Shown: positions 32,864-40,037 of the stretch, piece after piece
How positions within the stretch are numbered: position 1 is the first letter of the stretch
How the letters are laid out: every line of letters begins with the position of its first letter
Origin: a virus
Virus record (IMG/VR): IMGVR_UViG_3300042503_001430
Span: 1-64,000 of that record
Reading direction: 5' to 3' (one strand)
Length of the DNA stretch: 64,000 nt
Program-made: the position numbers and the translations under genes
The notes under the pieces: generated by a model
Told to the model about the DNA's origin: nothing
Databases searched by the model: none
The model's input: the letters and a program-made list of their open reading frames with translations, nothing else

Positions 32864-33931
32864 ATGTCACTACGAGATTTGCCTAAGTCATTAATTGATG
32901 CCGTCACTGAGGTGGTTTCTGATAGCGCACAGAAGCGTACTAAGCTTGCTAGTGATTTGCTTGCAGAAGGTCTTCGCAAATTTGGTGTGAAGCGTGAAGC
33001 TCAACTTAATGAAGCAGATCGAAAAGCTCTTCATGCGTGGGTTCAAATTAAGCTTGAAGAAGCTTCGTGCGGTTGTGGCGATGATGTTGCTCAAGAAGAC
33101 CATATGCCTGGTGATGAAGTTCTCTACAACAAAGATGGCAAAATCAAAAAGCAAATGGACGAAGACGAGCTTGCAGACAAAGATCACGATGGTGACGGTG
33201 AGATCGAGTCTGGTACCGATGAGTATCTTGGTTCACGAGACAAAGCAATCAAAGCTGCCAAAAAAATTGTAACTGAAGCAAAAATACATTCCAAATCTGA
33301 TGTAAAAAAGTTGCTCAATACGCATTTTGGTAGCAAAGTGAAAATTACTGATTATGGACTTGGTTATGACGGTGAAGTATACTTTTCTTTTGAAGCTGAG
33401 AAAATCAACGGCTATGTGAGCGAAACTTTTTTGGGTAAAGACAAATGGGAAGCCGAGGTATCAAAAAACAAAACTCCTAATAAGGAAGTTAATGTGAGTG
33501 CTAAAACTCTTGATGAACTTCTCAAGAAACTGAAAACACACAAACTTAATGAAAATGTTAAGATTGGCGAAGAGTCTGATGAAGTTTCAGAAGAAGATGA
33601 AGTAGATTTGAACGAAAACTTAGCTATCGACGTTGAAGACTTGTCAACAAACGGTGCAGTAGCAGTTGGTGATGCTTCGATTGCAACACCAAAACATGCT
33701 GACGTTATTCGAGACACCGACCCATACACAAACACAACGCAGTATCGCATGTTGCTTCAGTTTGCAACAAATGAAGGTACTCGCATTTACCCACCAGTGA
33801 GCTTACCTGGTGCTCGCAGTGTTGCTGATTTGAGAACTCTTGTTGAGGGGTTGCCTGAGTTTAACGAAGCGGTTGATGCTGCTCTTGTTCATGCTTCTAT
33901 GACAGCAGCAAATCAAGTTGATGATGCTTAA
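32864..33931 (+). CDS. Late-cluster protein with an EF-hand-like calcium motif
   Basis: 355 residues, acidic. A helical N-terminus (SLIDAVTEVVSDSAQKR) precedes CGCGDD and the EF-hand/dockerin-like loop DKDHDGDGEIESGTDEYLG (Asp at 1, 3, 5 of the loop). A second globular region (about 130-220) and a C-terminal domain (YRMLLQFATNEGTRIYPP) follow. Similar DxDxDG proteins occur in virion or core proteins of marine T4-like phages. Precise role unknown. Confidence 0.65.
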   Translation: MSLRDLPKSLIDAVTEVVSDSAQKRTKLASDLLAEGLRKFGVKREAQLNEADRKALHAWVQIKLEEASCGCGDDVAQEDHMPGDEVLYNKDGKIKKQMDEDELADKDHDGDGEIESGTDEYLGSRDKAIKAAKKIVTEAKIHSKSDVKKLLNTHFGSKVKITDYGLGYDGEVYFSFEAEKINGYVSETFLGKDKWEAEVSKNKTPNKEVNVSAKTLDELLKKLKTHKLNENVKIGEESDEVSEEDEVDLNENLAIDVEDLSTNGAVAVGDASIATPKHADVIRDTDPYTNTTQYRMLLQFATNEGTRIYPPVSLPGARSVADLRTLVEGLPEFNEAVDAALVHASMTAANQVDDA

Positions 33932-33936
33932 TTCTG

Positions 33937-34515
33937 ATGAAGACGTTTTTAGAATTTATCACTGAAGCTCCAGTTGCAGCACCAACACAAACTGCTCTTC
34001 CTGAGATTTACCTCGACATGGACGAAACCATCGTCGATTGGATGAAAGGTGCTAACAAAGCTCTTGTCGCTGCTGGCTACCCAGAGTGGAACAACTCGTT
34101 CTGGAATAAGTACAGCGAAGAAGAAGCTGATGTGATTCGTTGGGGTGTGCTAAATGACACCCCAAATTTTTGGGAAAACCTGGACTTCATGCCAGATGGT
34201 AAAGCAATCTGGAACTTCGTGAAGAAGTACAAACCAAAGATTCTTAGTGCGTGTGGTAGCAAAGCTGGTAGCATTTGTCGTGAAGGTAAAATGCGCTGGT
34301 TGACTAAACATCTCGGCATGAACAACCTCAGTGGGGTTCATCTCGTGACACGCTCTGAAAAGAAGAAGTATGCGGTTGTAAATGGTAGACCAACCATTTT
34401 GATTGATGACTACGACAAGAACTGTGTTGAGTACAAAGCTGCTGGTGGTATACCAGTCAAAGCTACAACTGGTTCTGAAGTCATCTCAAAGCTGAAAAAG
34501 ATTGGATTTAGATAA
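33937..34515 (+). CDS. Capsid-targeted HAD-family phosphatase (5'(3')-nucleotidase-like)
   Basis: 192 residues. Tag MKTFLEFITE, then HAD motif I YLDMDETIVDW (Asp27, Asp29), motif II ILSACGS and motif IV ILIDDYDKN. The cap is small, and the NFWENLDFMPDG segment recalls deoxyribonucleotidases. A nucleotide phosphatase injected from the head could act on host nucleotides or phosphorylated ends. This is inference from the tag. Confidence 0.78.
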   Translation: MKTFLEFITEAPVAAPTQTALPEIYLDMDETIVDWMKGANKALVAAGYPEWNNSFWNKYSEEEADVIRWGVLNDTPNFWENLDFMPDGKAIWNFVKKYKPKILSACGSKAGSICREGKMRWLTKHLGMNNLSGVHLVTRSEKKKYAVVNGRPTILIDDYDKNCVEYKAAGGIPVKATTGSEVISKLKKIGFR

Positions 34516-34518
34516 ATA
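34511..34518 (+). promoter_or_regulatory. T4-type late promoter (GATAAATA)
   Basis: GATAAATA overlaps the stop codon of the HAD gene and is 36 bases before the next start. Confidence 0.55.
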
Positions 34519-34546
34519 ATCTCAGGTAACTAACACGGAGTCTCAC

Positions 34547-35440
34547 ATGCCACTTTGGGGTAAGAAAGATAAAACAGCAGATCGTCCAAAATTTGTACAC
34601 GTAAATGCAGACGGCAGCATCAGGCAAGATGCTTCTGGTCGTAAGCTTGTGTTCTTAGATACTGCTGAATCTGCCGCAAATGCAGACAAAGGTGCTCAGG
34701 GTGCTGGTTGGTATCTTGTTCTCAAGACAGGCTCAGGCGAATCACAAAGAATTAGAATGGAGAAGATCGTGTCTATCTCAACCACAAATGAGATTGGCAT
34801 AAACACAGACGATCTTGCGATAGACTCTGTTCCTGTAGTTCAGAACTTTGTGTATCCTTCGAATGCTTCTGTATACACTGATGGTGCAGCAGGTGTTCCT
34901 GATCCTAACAATAGAGATGGCTGGTACTTCATTAATAATACCGCAGGTAAAAAGATCAACTGGTATTTCTTTGATGGTGCAGCTAATGATGTCAAGCTTG
35001 CAGACTTCTCTGCATATGCGGTTGTGACCATAGACTCAACATCGAATGACAATGCTCCATTCTTTGGGTTGTACACAACTCGACAGAATGATGGTCAAGA
35101 TGCTGCTGCGTGGTATCGTTCACGAATAGTTTACACAATACCTGGCAGTTTCACACCAGGCACAAAGTATTTGATTCATTTTGGTGCTGATCCTGAAGTT
35201 TATCCAGACTTGCCTAGACTTGTTCTCACGCCAGTTACGACCGCAGGTATAAATCGTGGTCCACGAGCTGGTACCGAGCGTGTGCTTACAGTAGCACTCA
35301 ACACAAACTCATCATCTGCGGTAAATTCAGTCAAGCTTGTTGCTGAAGCTGTTGGTGTTTCGTCTAGTACATACAACGTAAACACCGAGCTTACTAACGA
35401 TGATAGTCAAAGTATCGAAACTGATTCTGGACTTGAATAA
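34547..35440 (+). CDS. Virion structural protein with an LWGK-type N-terminal domain
   Basis: 297 residues. The N-terminal 70 residues (MPLWGKKD ... DASGRKLVFLDT ... GAGWYLVLKTG) are shared with the next gene. The remainder is Ser/Thr/Asn-rich beta-structure (GWYFINNTAGKKINWYFFDG), and the C-terminus has repeated Val/Ser/Asn strands. LWG-starting proteins of this kind are structural proteins of unknown location in marine T4-like phages. Late promoter upstream. Confidence 0.65.
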   Translation: MPLWGKKDKTADRPKFVHVNADGSIRQDASGRKLVFLDTAESAANADKGAQGAGWYLVLKTGSGESQRIRMEKIVSISTTNEIGINTDDLAIDSVPVVQNFVYPSNASVYTDGAAGVPDPNNRDGWYFINNTAGKKINWYFFDGAANDVKLADFSAYAVVTIDSTSNDNAPFFGLYTTRQNDGQDAAAWYRSRIVYTIPGSFTPGTKYLIHFGADPEVYPDLPRLVLTPVTTAGINRGPRAGTERVLTVALNTNSSSAVNSVKLVAEAVGVSSSTYNVNTELTNDDSQSIETDSGLE

Positions 35441-35457
35441 TTAATAGAGGTAGTACT

Positions 35458-35763
35458 ATGTCACTTTGGGGTAAAACATACGATAAGAAGCCAAAACACC
35501 TTACTCTAGCTGAAGATGGTGTTACAGTAGCTCATGATGCTTCTGGTAAGAAGCTCGTGTTGATTGATAGCGAAGAAGCTCTTGCAGCAGCAAACAAAGA
35601 GTTGGGCATCACATCACCAGGTTGGTATCTTGTTCAAAAGACGAATACTCGAACCAAGGTTGAGCTTTTGATTGCACTCGCAAGTGTTGATCGTCAAGAA
35701 GAAACTGAAGAAGAGATAGAGACCGAAACTGATTTGGGTATCACAGACCCAGACTCAGAATAA
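35458..35763 (+). CDS. Short paralogue of the preceding LWGK-type protein
   Basis: 101 residues. MSLWGKTYDKKPKHLTLAEDG, DASGKKLVLIDS and PGWYLVQKTN (each part of a longer match) align with the N-terminal domain of the upstream protein. The C-terminus is acidic (EETEEEIETETDLG). The gene contains only the shared domain. Tandem duplication and loss of the C-terminal region is the simplest reading. A terminator overlaps its stop codon. Confidence 0.65.
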   Translation: MSLWGKTYDKKPKHLTLAEDGVTVAHDASGKKLVLIDSEEALAAANKELGITSPGWYLVQKTNTRTKVELLIALASVDRQEETEEEIETETDLGITDPDSE

Positions 35764-35775
35764 TCTGAGTTTTTA
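35753..35775 (+). terminator. Intrinsic terminator overlapping a stop codon
   Basis: ACTCAGA-ATAA-TCTGAGT forms a perfect 7-bp stem whose loop contains part of the TAA stop codon of the LWGK paralogue; TTTT follows. Confidence 0.72.
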
Positions 35776-35777
35776 TT

Positions 35778-36188
35778 ATGCTTTCATCGCATCATGATAC
35801 TATGAATCAGCGATTGACTGAACAGAATTACATCATGTTTGCGATGAAGCACTATCAGAACCCCCAGTGTCTCAACATCGATGAATTTCACAACGACCTC
35901 AAGAGAATCAAATACATCAAGCGTCTGTTGAGTCGATATGTGGCTTCTGGCGAGTTAAAAGAACGTCTCATACTCAATCACCTCATCATTCTCTACAACT
36001 CATTTGGTGCTGAAGCAACCAAGCTCTTGTTCTTCAAGATAGACAAACAGTACTGGTCACAGCTCAAAACATTCTTGGTGTTTCTTCATTACATGCCAGA
36101 AGTTCTGCACCTTGTTGCAGACAAGCCGGTTCGTAGTACTGACATAGCTCTCGATCTATCAATCGTCGAAGTGTTGAGGAAGATATGA
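35778..36188 (+). CDS. Conserved hypothetical phage protein
   Basis: 136 residues (128 if the in-frame ATG at 35802 is used, giving MNQRLTEQNYIMF). The helical sequence includes KHYQNPQCLNIDEFHNDLKRI, YIKRLLSRY and LKERLILNHLIILYNSF. This pattern is a conserved hypothetical family in marine T4-like phages (recalled). No catalytic residues visible. The next gene overlaps its end (ATGA). Confidence 0.75.
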   Translation: MLSSHHDTMNQRLTEQNYIMFAMKHYQNPQCLNIDEFHNDLKRIKYIKRLLSRYVASGELKERLILNHLIILYNSFGAEATKLLFFKIDKQYWSQLKTFLVFLHYMPEVLHLVADKPVRSTDIALDLSIVEVLRKI

Positions 36189-36541
36189 AGTCATTTCGAA
36201 CATTCTTATCTGAAGAGAAGCGCACGTTCAGTAAAGACCAAGCAAAACACATTGGCGATAAGCTCTCGGTTGACTGGTCAAAAGTTGACATAAACCAGTT
36301 CATTCTTGGATTGTCTGTCGAGTCTGAGCATGACGATGGTGGAAAACTTGATGTTGTGGATTCTGATGCTGACTTAGCCAAAATTGTGTTAGCACATTTA
36401 AGAGAACTTCCAGATTATTATTCCAAGCTCAAAAAGGTGGAAGAAGAAGTTCCAGCAAATTCTATTTCGGGGAATGGAATTGCCGGTTTGAAAGAACCTA
36501 TCGTTTTCCGAAAAAAGCGTTCCACTATTTCCAGACGTTAA
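36185..36541 (+). CDS. Capsid-targeted DUF5661-like protein
   Basis: 118 residues. Tag MKSFRTFLSE, then a compact helical domain: RTFSKDQAKHIGDKL, VDINQFILGLSVESEH and LAKIVLAHLRELPDYYSKL, the pattern of DUF5661. The end carries a GNGIAGL motif frequently seen at C-termini of phage virion proteins. Probably packaged in the head; function unknown. Confidence 0.72.
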   Translation: MKSFRTFLSEEKRTFSKDQAKHIGDKLSVDWSKVDINQFILGLSVESEHDDGGKLDVVDSDADLAKIVLAHLRELPDYYSKLKKVEEEVPANSISGNGIAGLKEPIVFRKKRSTISRR

Positions 36542-36546
36542 AATTG

Positions 36547-36575
36547 TTGTTCTACGTTCATGTGTGTGCTACACT
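36547..36575 (+). promoter_or_regulatory. Sigma70-like promoter
   Basis: TTGTTC (36547-36552), 17 bp, TACACT (36570-36575), 30 bases before the next start. An AATAAATA late-like element at 36592 is too close to the ATG to be convincing. Confidence 0.5.
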
Positions 36576-36604
36576 GTAATAACAGTGGGGAAATAAATAC
36601 TGCT

Positions 36605-36964
36605 ATGAGTGACGACGACAATAAAAATCCAGAAAACGAAATCAATGAGCTGACAGAAGACAAAAACCTTTTCGATGACTTGGGGCTTTCAGTACAACTC
36701 GGTGAAGTTGAGGTTGGTCAAATATACCCAATCTATGGACTGATTACTGAGTTTGTCAGTGAAGCGCCTGGAAATGTTGTCGTTAAGGTGAACGAAAACA
36801 TTCAAGTGACAATGAACATAGAAGACCAAGACAAGATTGATGTTCTCAAGAACAGAAGCTTCGACCCTGGCATTTTCGTATGTACGATCACTGAAGTTGA
36901 TACGATCATCAAAGCTGAGTGCTCTACAGTAATTTTTGGCAAGAACAATAACACAATACAATAA
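36605..36964 (+). CDS. Hypothetical acidic beta-rich protein
   Basis: 119 residues. An acidic, disordered N-terminus (MSDDDNKNPENEINELTED) is followed by a beta-strand-rich domain (VEVGQIYPIYGLITEFV, NVVVKVNENIQVTMNI). Nothing recognised. The next gene begins immediately after the stop. Confidence 0.68.
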   Translation: MSDDDNKNPENEINELTEDKNLFDDLGLSVQLGEVEVGQIYPIYGLITEFVSEAPGNVVVKVNENIQVTMNIEDQDKIDVLKNRSFDPGIFVCTITEVDTIIKAECSTVIFGKNNNTIQ

Positions 36965-36965
36965 C

Positions 36966-37307
36966 ATGGACATACAAGCAACACGACTGGTAATAGATAC
37001 ACTTTCAACTACCGTAAACGAACTTGAGCTTTCGGTGATGCACGCCTATGAACAATTCGTTTCAAAATATGGTGTGGGTCACGAGCATGTGACACGTCTT
37101 GAGTCGTATTTTCCTGCTATTGATAAGCAGCGTGAGTACATCACTGAATTGGGTGTATGTATCGACACGAAAGACTTTGAGCGTTTTCATGACGTAGCTA
37201 CTAAGGTGCGAGCTTTGTCTGAGCTTATCAAGAACGATGCGAAATCTCTGTTGTCGTATATGAGCACAGGTCAGCACGTCGAGTTTCAAGAAGAGCAGGT
37301 CCATTAA
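36966..37307 (+). CDS. Hypothetical helical protein
   Basis: 113 residues, all helical in appearance (ATRLVIDTLSTTVNELELSV, DFERFHDVATKVRALSELI). One base after the previous stop codon. No family recognised. Confidence 0.68.
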   Translation: MDIQATRLVIDTLSTTVNELELSVMHAYEQFVSKYGVGHEHVTRLESYFPAIDKQREYITELGVCIDTKDFERFHDVATKVRALSELIKNDAKSLLSYMSTGQHVEFQEEQVH

Positions 37308-37312
37308 AATTC

Positions 37313-37702
37313 ATGAGAGCGTTTTTTATTTTTAACAACCTAAAAGTAAATACGTTCACTCTTCAAGATGAGCCTTTTCCTGGTTTTGAACTGCTCACCT
37401 GGGAGCACGAGAGCTATGCTCACGGCACTTTGTGGGATATTGGATTTGATGCTGGCTATACACCAATAGGTATTACCAAAGTACACGGTCAACTTTGGTT
37501 AGCTAATGATGTGCAACAAATATCAGAGCTTGAGTATTTCTTGGGTGTGCAATCTGGACTTACAGAACCCATGAATACGAAAATATGTGTTCAAGACGAT
37601 TTAGGAGTCGAACAGGTCACTGCAACGGTGTATAAATTACGTGAGATCAAAAGTGCGTATGACATCGTTTATGATGGAAAGTGGCTCATTAAGAGGTATT
37701 GA
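37313..37702 (+). CDS. Possible gamma-glutamylcyclotransferase-like (AIG2/GGCT) protein
   Basis: 129 residues. FFIFNNLKVN at the start, HGTLWDIGFDAGYTPIGI in the middle and VHGQLWLANDVQQISELEYFLG recall the AIG2/GGCT fold order (YGTL, G-L-WD.G-YP, V-GELY...L..LD..E). The canonical YGTL is replaced by FNNL, so catalysis is uncertain. The following gene overlaps its stop. Confidence 0.5.
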   Translation: MRAFFIFNNLKVNTFTLQDEPFPGFELLTWEHESYAHGTLWDIGFDAGYTPIGITKVHGQLWLANDVQQISELEYFLGVQSGLTEPMNTKICVQDDLGVEQVTATVYKLREIKSAYDIVYDGKWLIKRY

Positions 37703-37704
37703 TT

Positions 37705-38130
37705 ATGGACATTATGGCTTTTTTGACTGTTCTCTACAAGAACAGAATTGTCATAGGTATTGTTTCACTAGCGTTTGTGCTTCTCTCGTGCTTTGCATAC
37801 TACAAGTACACCGTGGTTAAGATTGAGCTTCTTGAGCAAGAGAACGCACGACTTGTCGAAGAAGTTGAAGAGCAGAAGCGAGCGATTCAAACCCTCAAAC
37901 AGAACTATGAAAACCTCGTCAAGACGAAAGATGATCTCTCTCGTGAGATCGAAGACATTCGAAGAGCAGAACAAGAAGAGATTGATCGAATAGCTCGTGA
38001 GCAACATAACAAGAAGTCTCTCGAAGAGCTTGCTCTCAAGAAGTCAAAGCTTGTAGAAAACGCTGTCAATCGTGCCACACAGAATGTGTTTCGGTGCTTT
38101 GAGATTATTTCCCTTGGGGGTGACTGCTAA
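37705..38130 (+). CDS. i-spanin (Rz-like inner-membrane spanin)
   Basis: 141 residues. One N-terminal transmembrane helix (IVIGIVSLAFVLLSCFAYY, about 16-34) is followed by a long coiled coil (LEQENARLVEEVEEQKRAI) and a short C-terminal domain. The next gene encodes a lipoprotein with overlapping start (TAATG). Together they form the two-component spanin that fuses inner and outer membranes at lysis of a Gram-negative host. Start at ATG 37705, behind AAGAGG. Confidence 0.82.
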   Translation: MDIMAFLTVLYKNRIVIGIVSLAFVLLSCFAYYKYTVVKIELLEQENARLVEEVEEQKRAIQTLKQNYENLVKTKDDLSREIEDIRRAEQEEIDRIAREQHNKKSLEELALKKSKLVENAVNRATQNVFRCFEIISLGGDC

Positions 38131-38474
38131 TGAAAAAGCTTCTCATTACAACTGTACTTTTGCTTAGTGGGTGTGCTGCTTCGGTTGCACCAACACCAAT
38201 AGACACCAAACCTCCACTCAACCTGCGTCCTGCTGAGCCGTTGAAGATGCGACCTGTCAAGCTACATGTCATTCACATGGGTATTGCAGAGAAGAAGTTC
38301 GAAGAGATTAGAAAGAGTGGTGAAAAGCCCGTGGTATTTGCTCTGACAGGCACCGACTACAAGAACCTAGCGGTGAATGTGCAGAGGTTGAAAGCGTATA
38401 TCAAAACACAGCAACGCATCATAAATGCATACAAGAAATATTACGAGGGTACTCAAAATGGCAACCAAAACTAA
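38130..38474 (+). CDS. o-spanin (Rz1-like outer-membrane lipoprotein)
   Basis: 114 residues. Signal peptide MKKLLITTVLLLSGCAA with lipobox LSGC (Cys15), then a Pro-rich stretch (PTPIDTKPPLNLRPAEPLK, in part), as in Rz1 proteins. It is separated from, not nested in, the i-spanin gene. The C-terminal half (LKAYIKTQQRIINAYKKYYEG) is helical. Longer than lambda Rz1 (60 residues). Confidence 0.8.
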   Translation: MKKLLITTVLLLSGCAASVAPTPIDTKPPLNLRPAEPLKMRPVKLHVIHMGIAEKKFEEIRKSGEKPVVFALTGTDYKNLAVNVQRLKAYIKTQQRIINAYKKYYEGTQNGNQN

Positions 38475-38658
38475 GAAGACACGAAAATCGAAGAAGACTG
38501 AGAGTGTTGAGAGCGAGGTTGTTGCTGCTGTAGTTCAGCCAGTAAGACGGCGTTTGTTGCCACATAACATGGCACACGAAATCATTCTTCTACAACAGCG
38601 TGTTGCTGAATTGGAGAAAAGGTTGAATTCTGCACTTGAGCAATTATCCACAAAATAG
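38458..38658 (+). CDS. Hypothetical small basic coiled-coil protein
   Basis: 66 residues starting inside the o-spanin gene. A Lys/Thr-rich basic head (ATKTKKTRKSKKTE) is followed by a coiled coil (LLQQRVAELEKRLNSALEQL). Perhaps a DNA-binding accessory or tail-fibre-like chaperone; unknown. Confidence 0.65.
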   Translation: MATKTKKTRKSKKTESVESEVVAAVVQPVRRRLLPHNMAHEIILLQQRVAELEKRLNSALEQLSTK

Positions 38659-38666
38659 CAATTTTG

Positions 38667-38695
38667 TTGTGTTTGCTCGCTAGTTCTACTATACT
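38667..38695 (+). promoter_or_regulatory. Sigma70-like promoter for primase
   Basis: TTGTGT (38667-38672), 17 bp, TATACT (38690-38695). The -10 is six bases before the primase ATG, so the transcript would be leaderless or the promoter serves downstream genes. Confidence 0.5.
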
Positions 38696-38701
38696 AGCAT
38701 C

Positions 38702-39715
38702 ATGTTACATATCGACATTAAGTACATCTGCCTTGTTGGTCCTAGTCTGAGAAACTTCAAGAAGAAGAAAGCTTCTCTGTATAACTGCTCGTGTCCTGTT
38801 TGTGGTGACAGCGAAAAGAAGAAGTCAAAAGCACGTGGTTTCTTCTACCAGAAAGGTCAAGCGATGTTTTACAAATGCCATAACTGCTCGACTGGTATGG
38901 GTGTGGGTACGTTCTTGAAGCAACTGTTTCCTTCTTTTCATAGTGAATATTTGCTTGAGAAGTACAAGTCTGGTGTTACTAACAAAAAGACTGAAGAGAA
39001 AGTCAGTAAAGTTGTGAAGGTCAAGTTCTCAACTCTTACCAGCAAACATGCAACCAAAGTCAGTGAGCTTGAAGACGGCCATTTCGCAAAGCAGTATGTG
39101 ATTAATCGCAAGATACCAGAGAAGTATCATGCAAAGATTTTCTTCACCGAAGATTTCGCAGCATTGGTTGATGATGTATTTCCTGGTAAGTATTCGAACC
39201 TATCTAAGAATGATGCACGTCTCGTCATACCATTCTTCGATGAGAATGATGGTGTGTTGGGTCTTCAGGGTAGAGCACTATTCGCAGAGGGTGGTCTTCG
39301 ATACATCACCATACGAGCATCTTCAAACACCAATCTCGTATATGGACTAGAGCGTCTTGATGAGAAAGATACGGTGTATGTGGTTGAGGGTCCTATCGAT
39401 AGCTTGTTCTTGCCAAACTGTCTTGCTGCTGCAAACTCTGACCTCAAGTCTGCTCTAGCAAAAATTGGAACATCAGTCGATGCAGTGTTGGTGTTCGATA
39501 ATGAGCCAAGAAATAAAGAGATTGTTAGTTTGATGTCAGATGCAATTCAAGCTAACAAGAAAGTCTGTATCTGGCCGCAGAGTATCACAGAGAAAGACAT
39601 CAATGACATGGTGCTCGCAGGTCACACACCAGAGAGCATATTAGAGACGATTCGAGAAAGAACCTTTTCTGGATTGAGCGCAGAGCTTGAGCTTTCTCAG
39701 TGGAGAAAAGTATGA
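38702..39715 (+). CDS. 61: gp61, DNA primase
   Basis: 337 residues (T4 gp61 is 342). Zinc-finger cysteines CPVC (31-34) and CHNC (59-62), TOPRIM motifs VEGPIDS (Glu229) and VFDNEPRN. It makes RNA primers with gp41. T4 places 61 close to 41; here the two are 12 kb apart. Confidence 0.93.
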   Translation: MLHIDIKYICLVGPSLRNFKKKKASLYNCSCPVCGDSEKKKSKARGFFYQKGQAMFYKCHNCSTGMGVGTFLKQLFPSFHSEYLLEKYKSGVTNKKTEEKVSKVVKVKFSTLTSKHATKVSELEDGHFAKQYVINRKIPEKYHAKIFFTEDFAALVDDVFPGKYSNLSKNDARLVIPFFDENDGVLGLQGRALFAEGGLRYITIRASSNTNLVYGLERLDEKDTVYVVEGPIDSLFLPNCLAAANSDLKSALAKIGTSVDAVLVFDNEPRNKEIVSLMSDAIQANKKVCIWPQSITEKDINDMVLAGHTPESILETIRERTFSGLSAELELSQWRKV

Positions 39716-39975
39716 ACGACAAGCAGCTTGAGTTTCTGAAAGTGATGCCCGTAGGATATATGACACCATTTGCCGGCGATGTCATACCCGATGGGTTCAT
39801 GGAAGTTAATGGTCAGCGACTGATCAAGGGTGACAACATGAGACTGTTCAACATTCTTAGGGGTGTTGTTGTTGATGATGATGTGTACTTCGTGTTGCCA
39901 ACAAAGCAAAAGCTATCTTCAATGTTCAATGGATTTGATCCACAAAAAAGCCGAATTATTATGAAGGTTCTCTAA
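39712..39975 (+). CDS. Mini tail-collar-domain protein
   Basis: 87 residues. MPVGYMTPFAGDVIPDGFMEV and the following NGQRLIKGDNMRLFNIL fit the phage tail-collar fold (PvGsI..FaG...P.GW...nGq.l), including a later YFVLP. The protein consists of this domain alone. It starts with an ATGA overlap on the primase stop codon, an odd place for a tail-fibre domain. Whether it is virion-associated is unknown. Confidence 0.65.
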   Translation: MNDKQLEFLKVMPVGYMTPFAGDVIPDGFMEVNGQRLIKGDNMRLFNILRGVVVDDDVYFVLPTKQKLSSMFNGFDPQKSRIIMKVL

Positions 39976-39980
39976 TTCTG

Positions 39981-40036
39981 AGACATCGAGCCGTTATATA
40001 TACTTCTGTGGTATATGTAATAATCGCTTGATGTCT
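39981..40036 (+). promoter_or_regulatory. Long hairpin ending at the start codon of the exported-protein gene
   Basis: AGACATCGAGC (39981-39991) pairs with GCTTGATGTCT (40026-40036), 11 bp with one G-U. Inside, ATATAC (39998-40003) pairs with GTATAT (40011-40016), and further pairs can join the two. The ATG at 40038 begins one base after the stem. The structure would block ribosome access, like the hairpins that silence T4 gene e or soc on early transcripts. Confidence 0.7.
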
Positions 40037-40037
40037 T

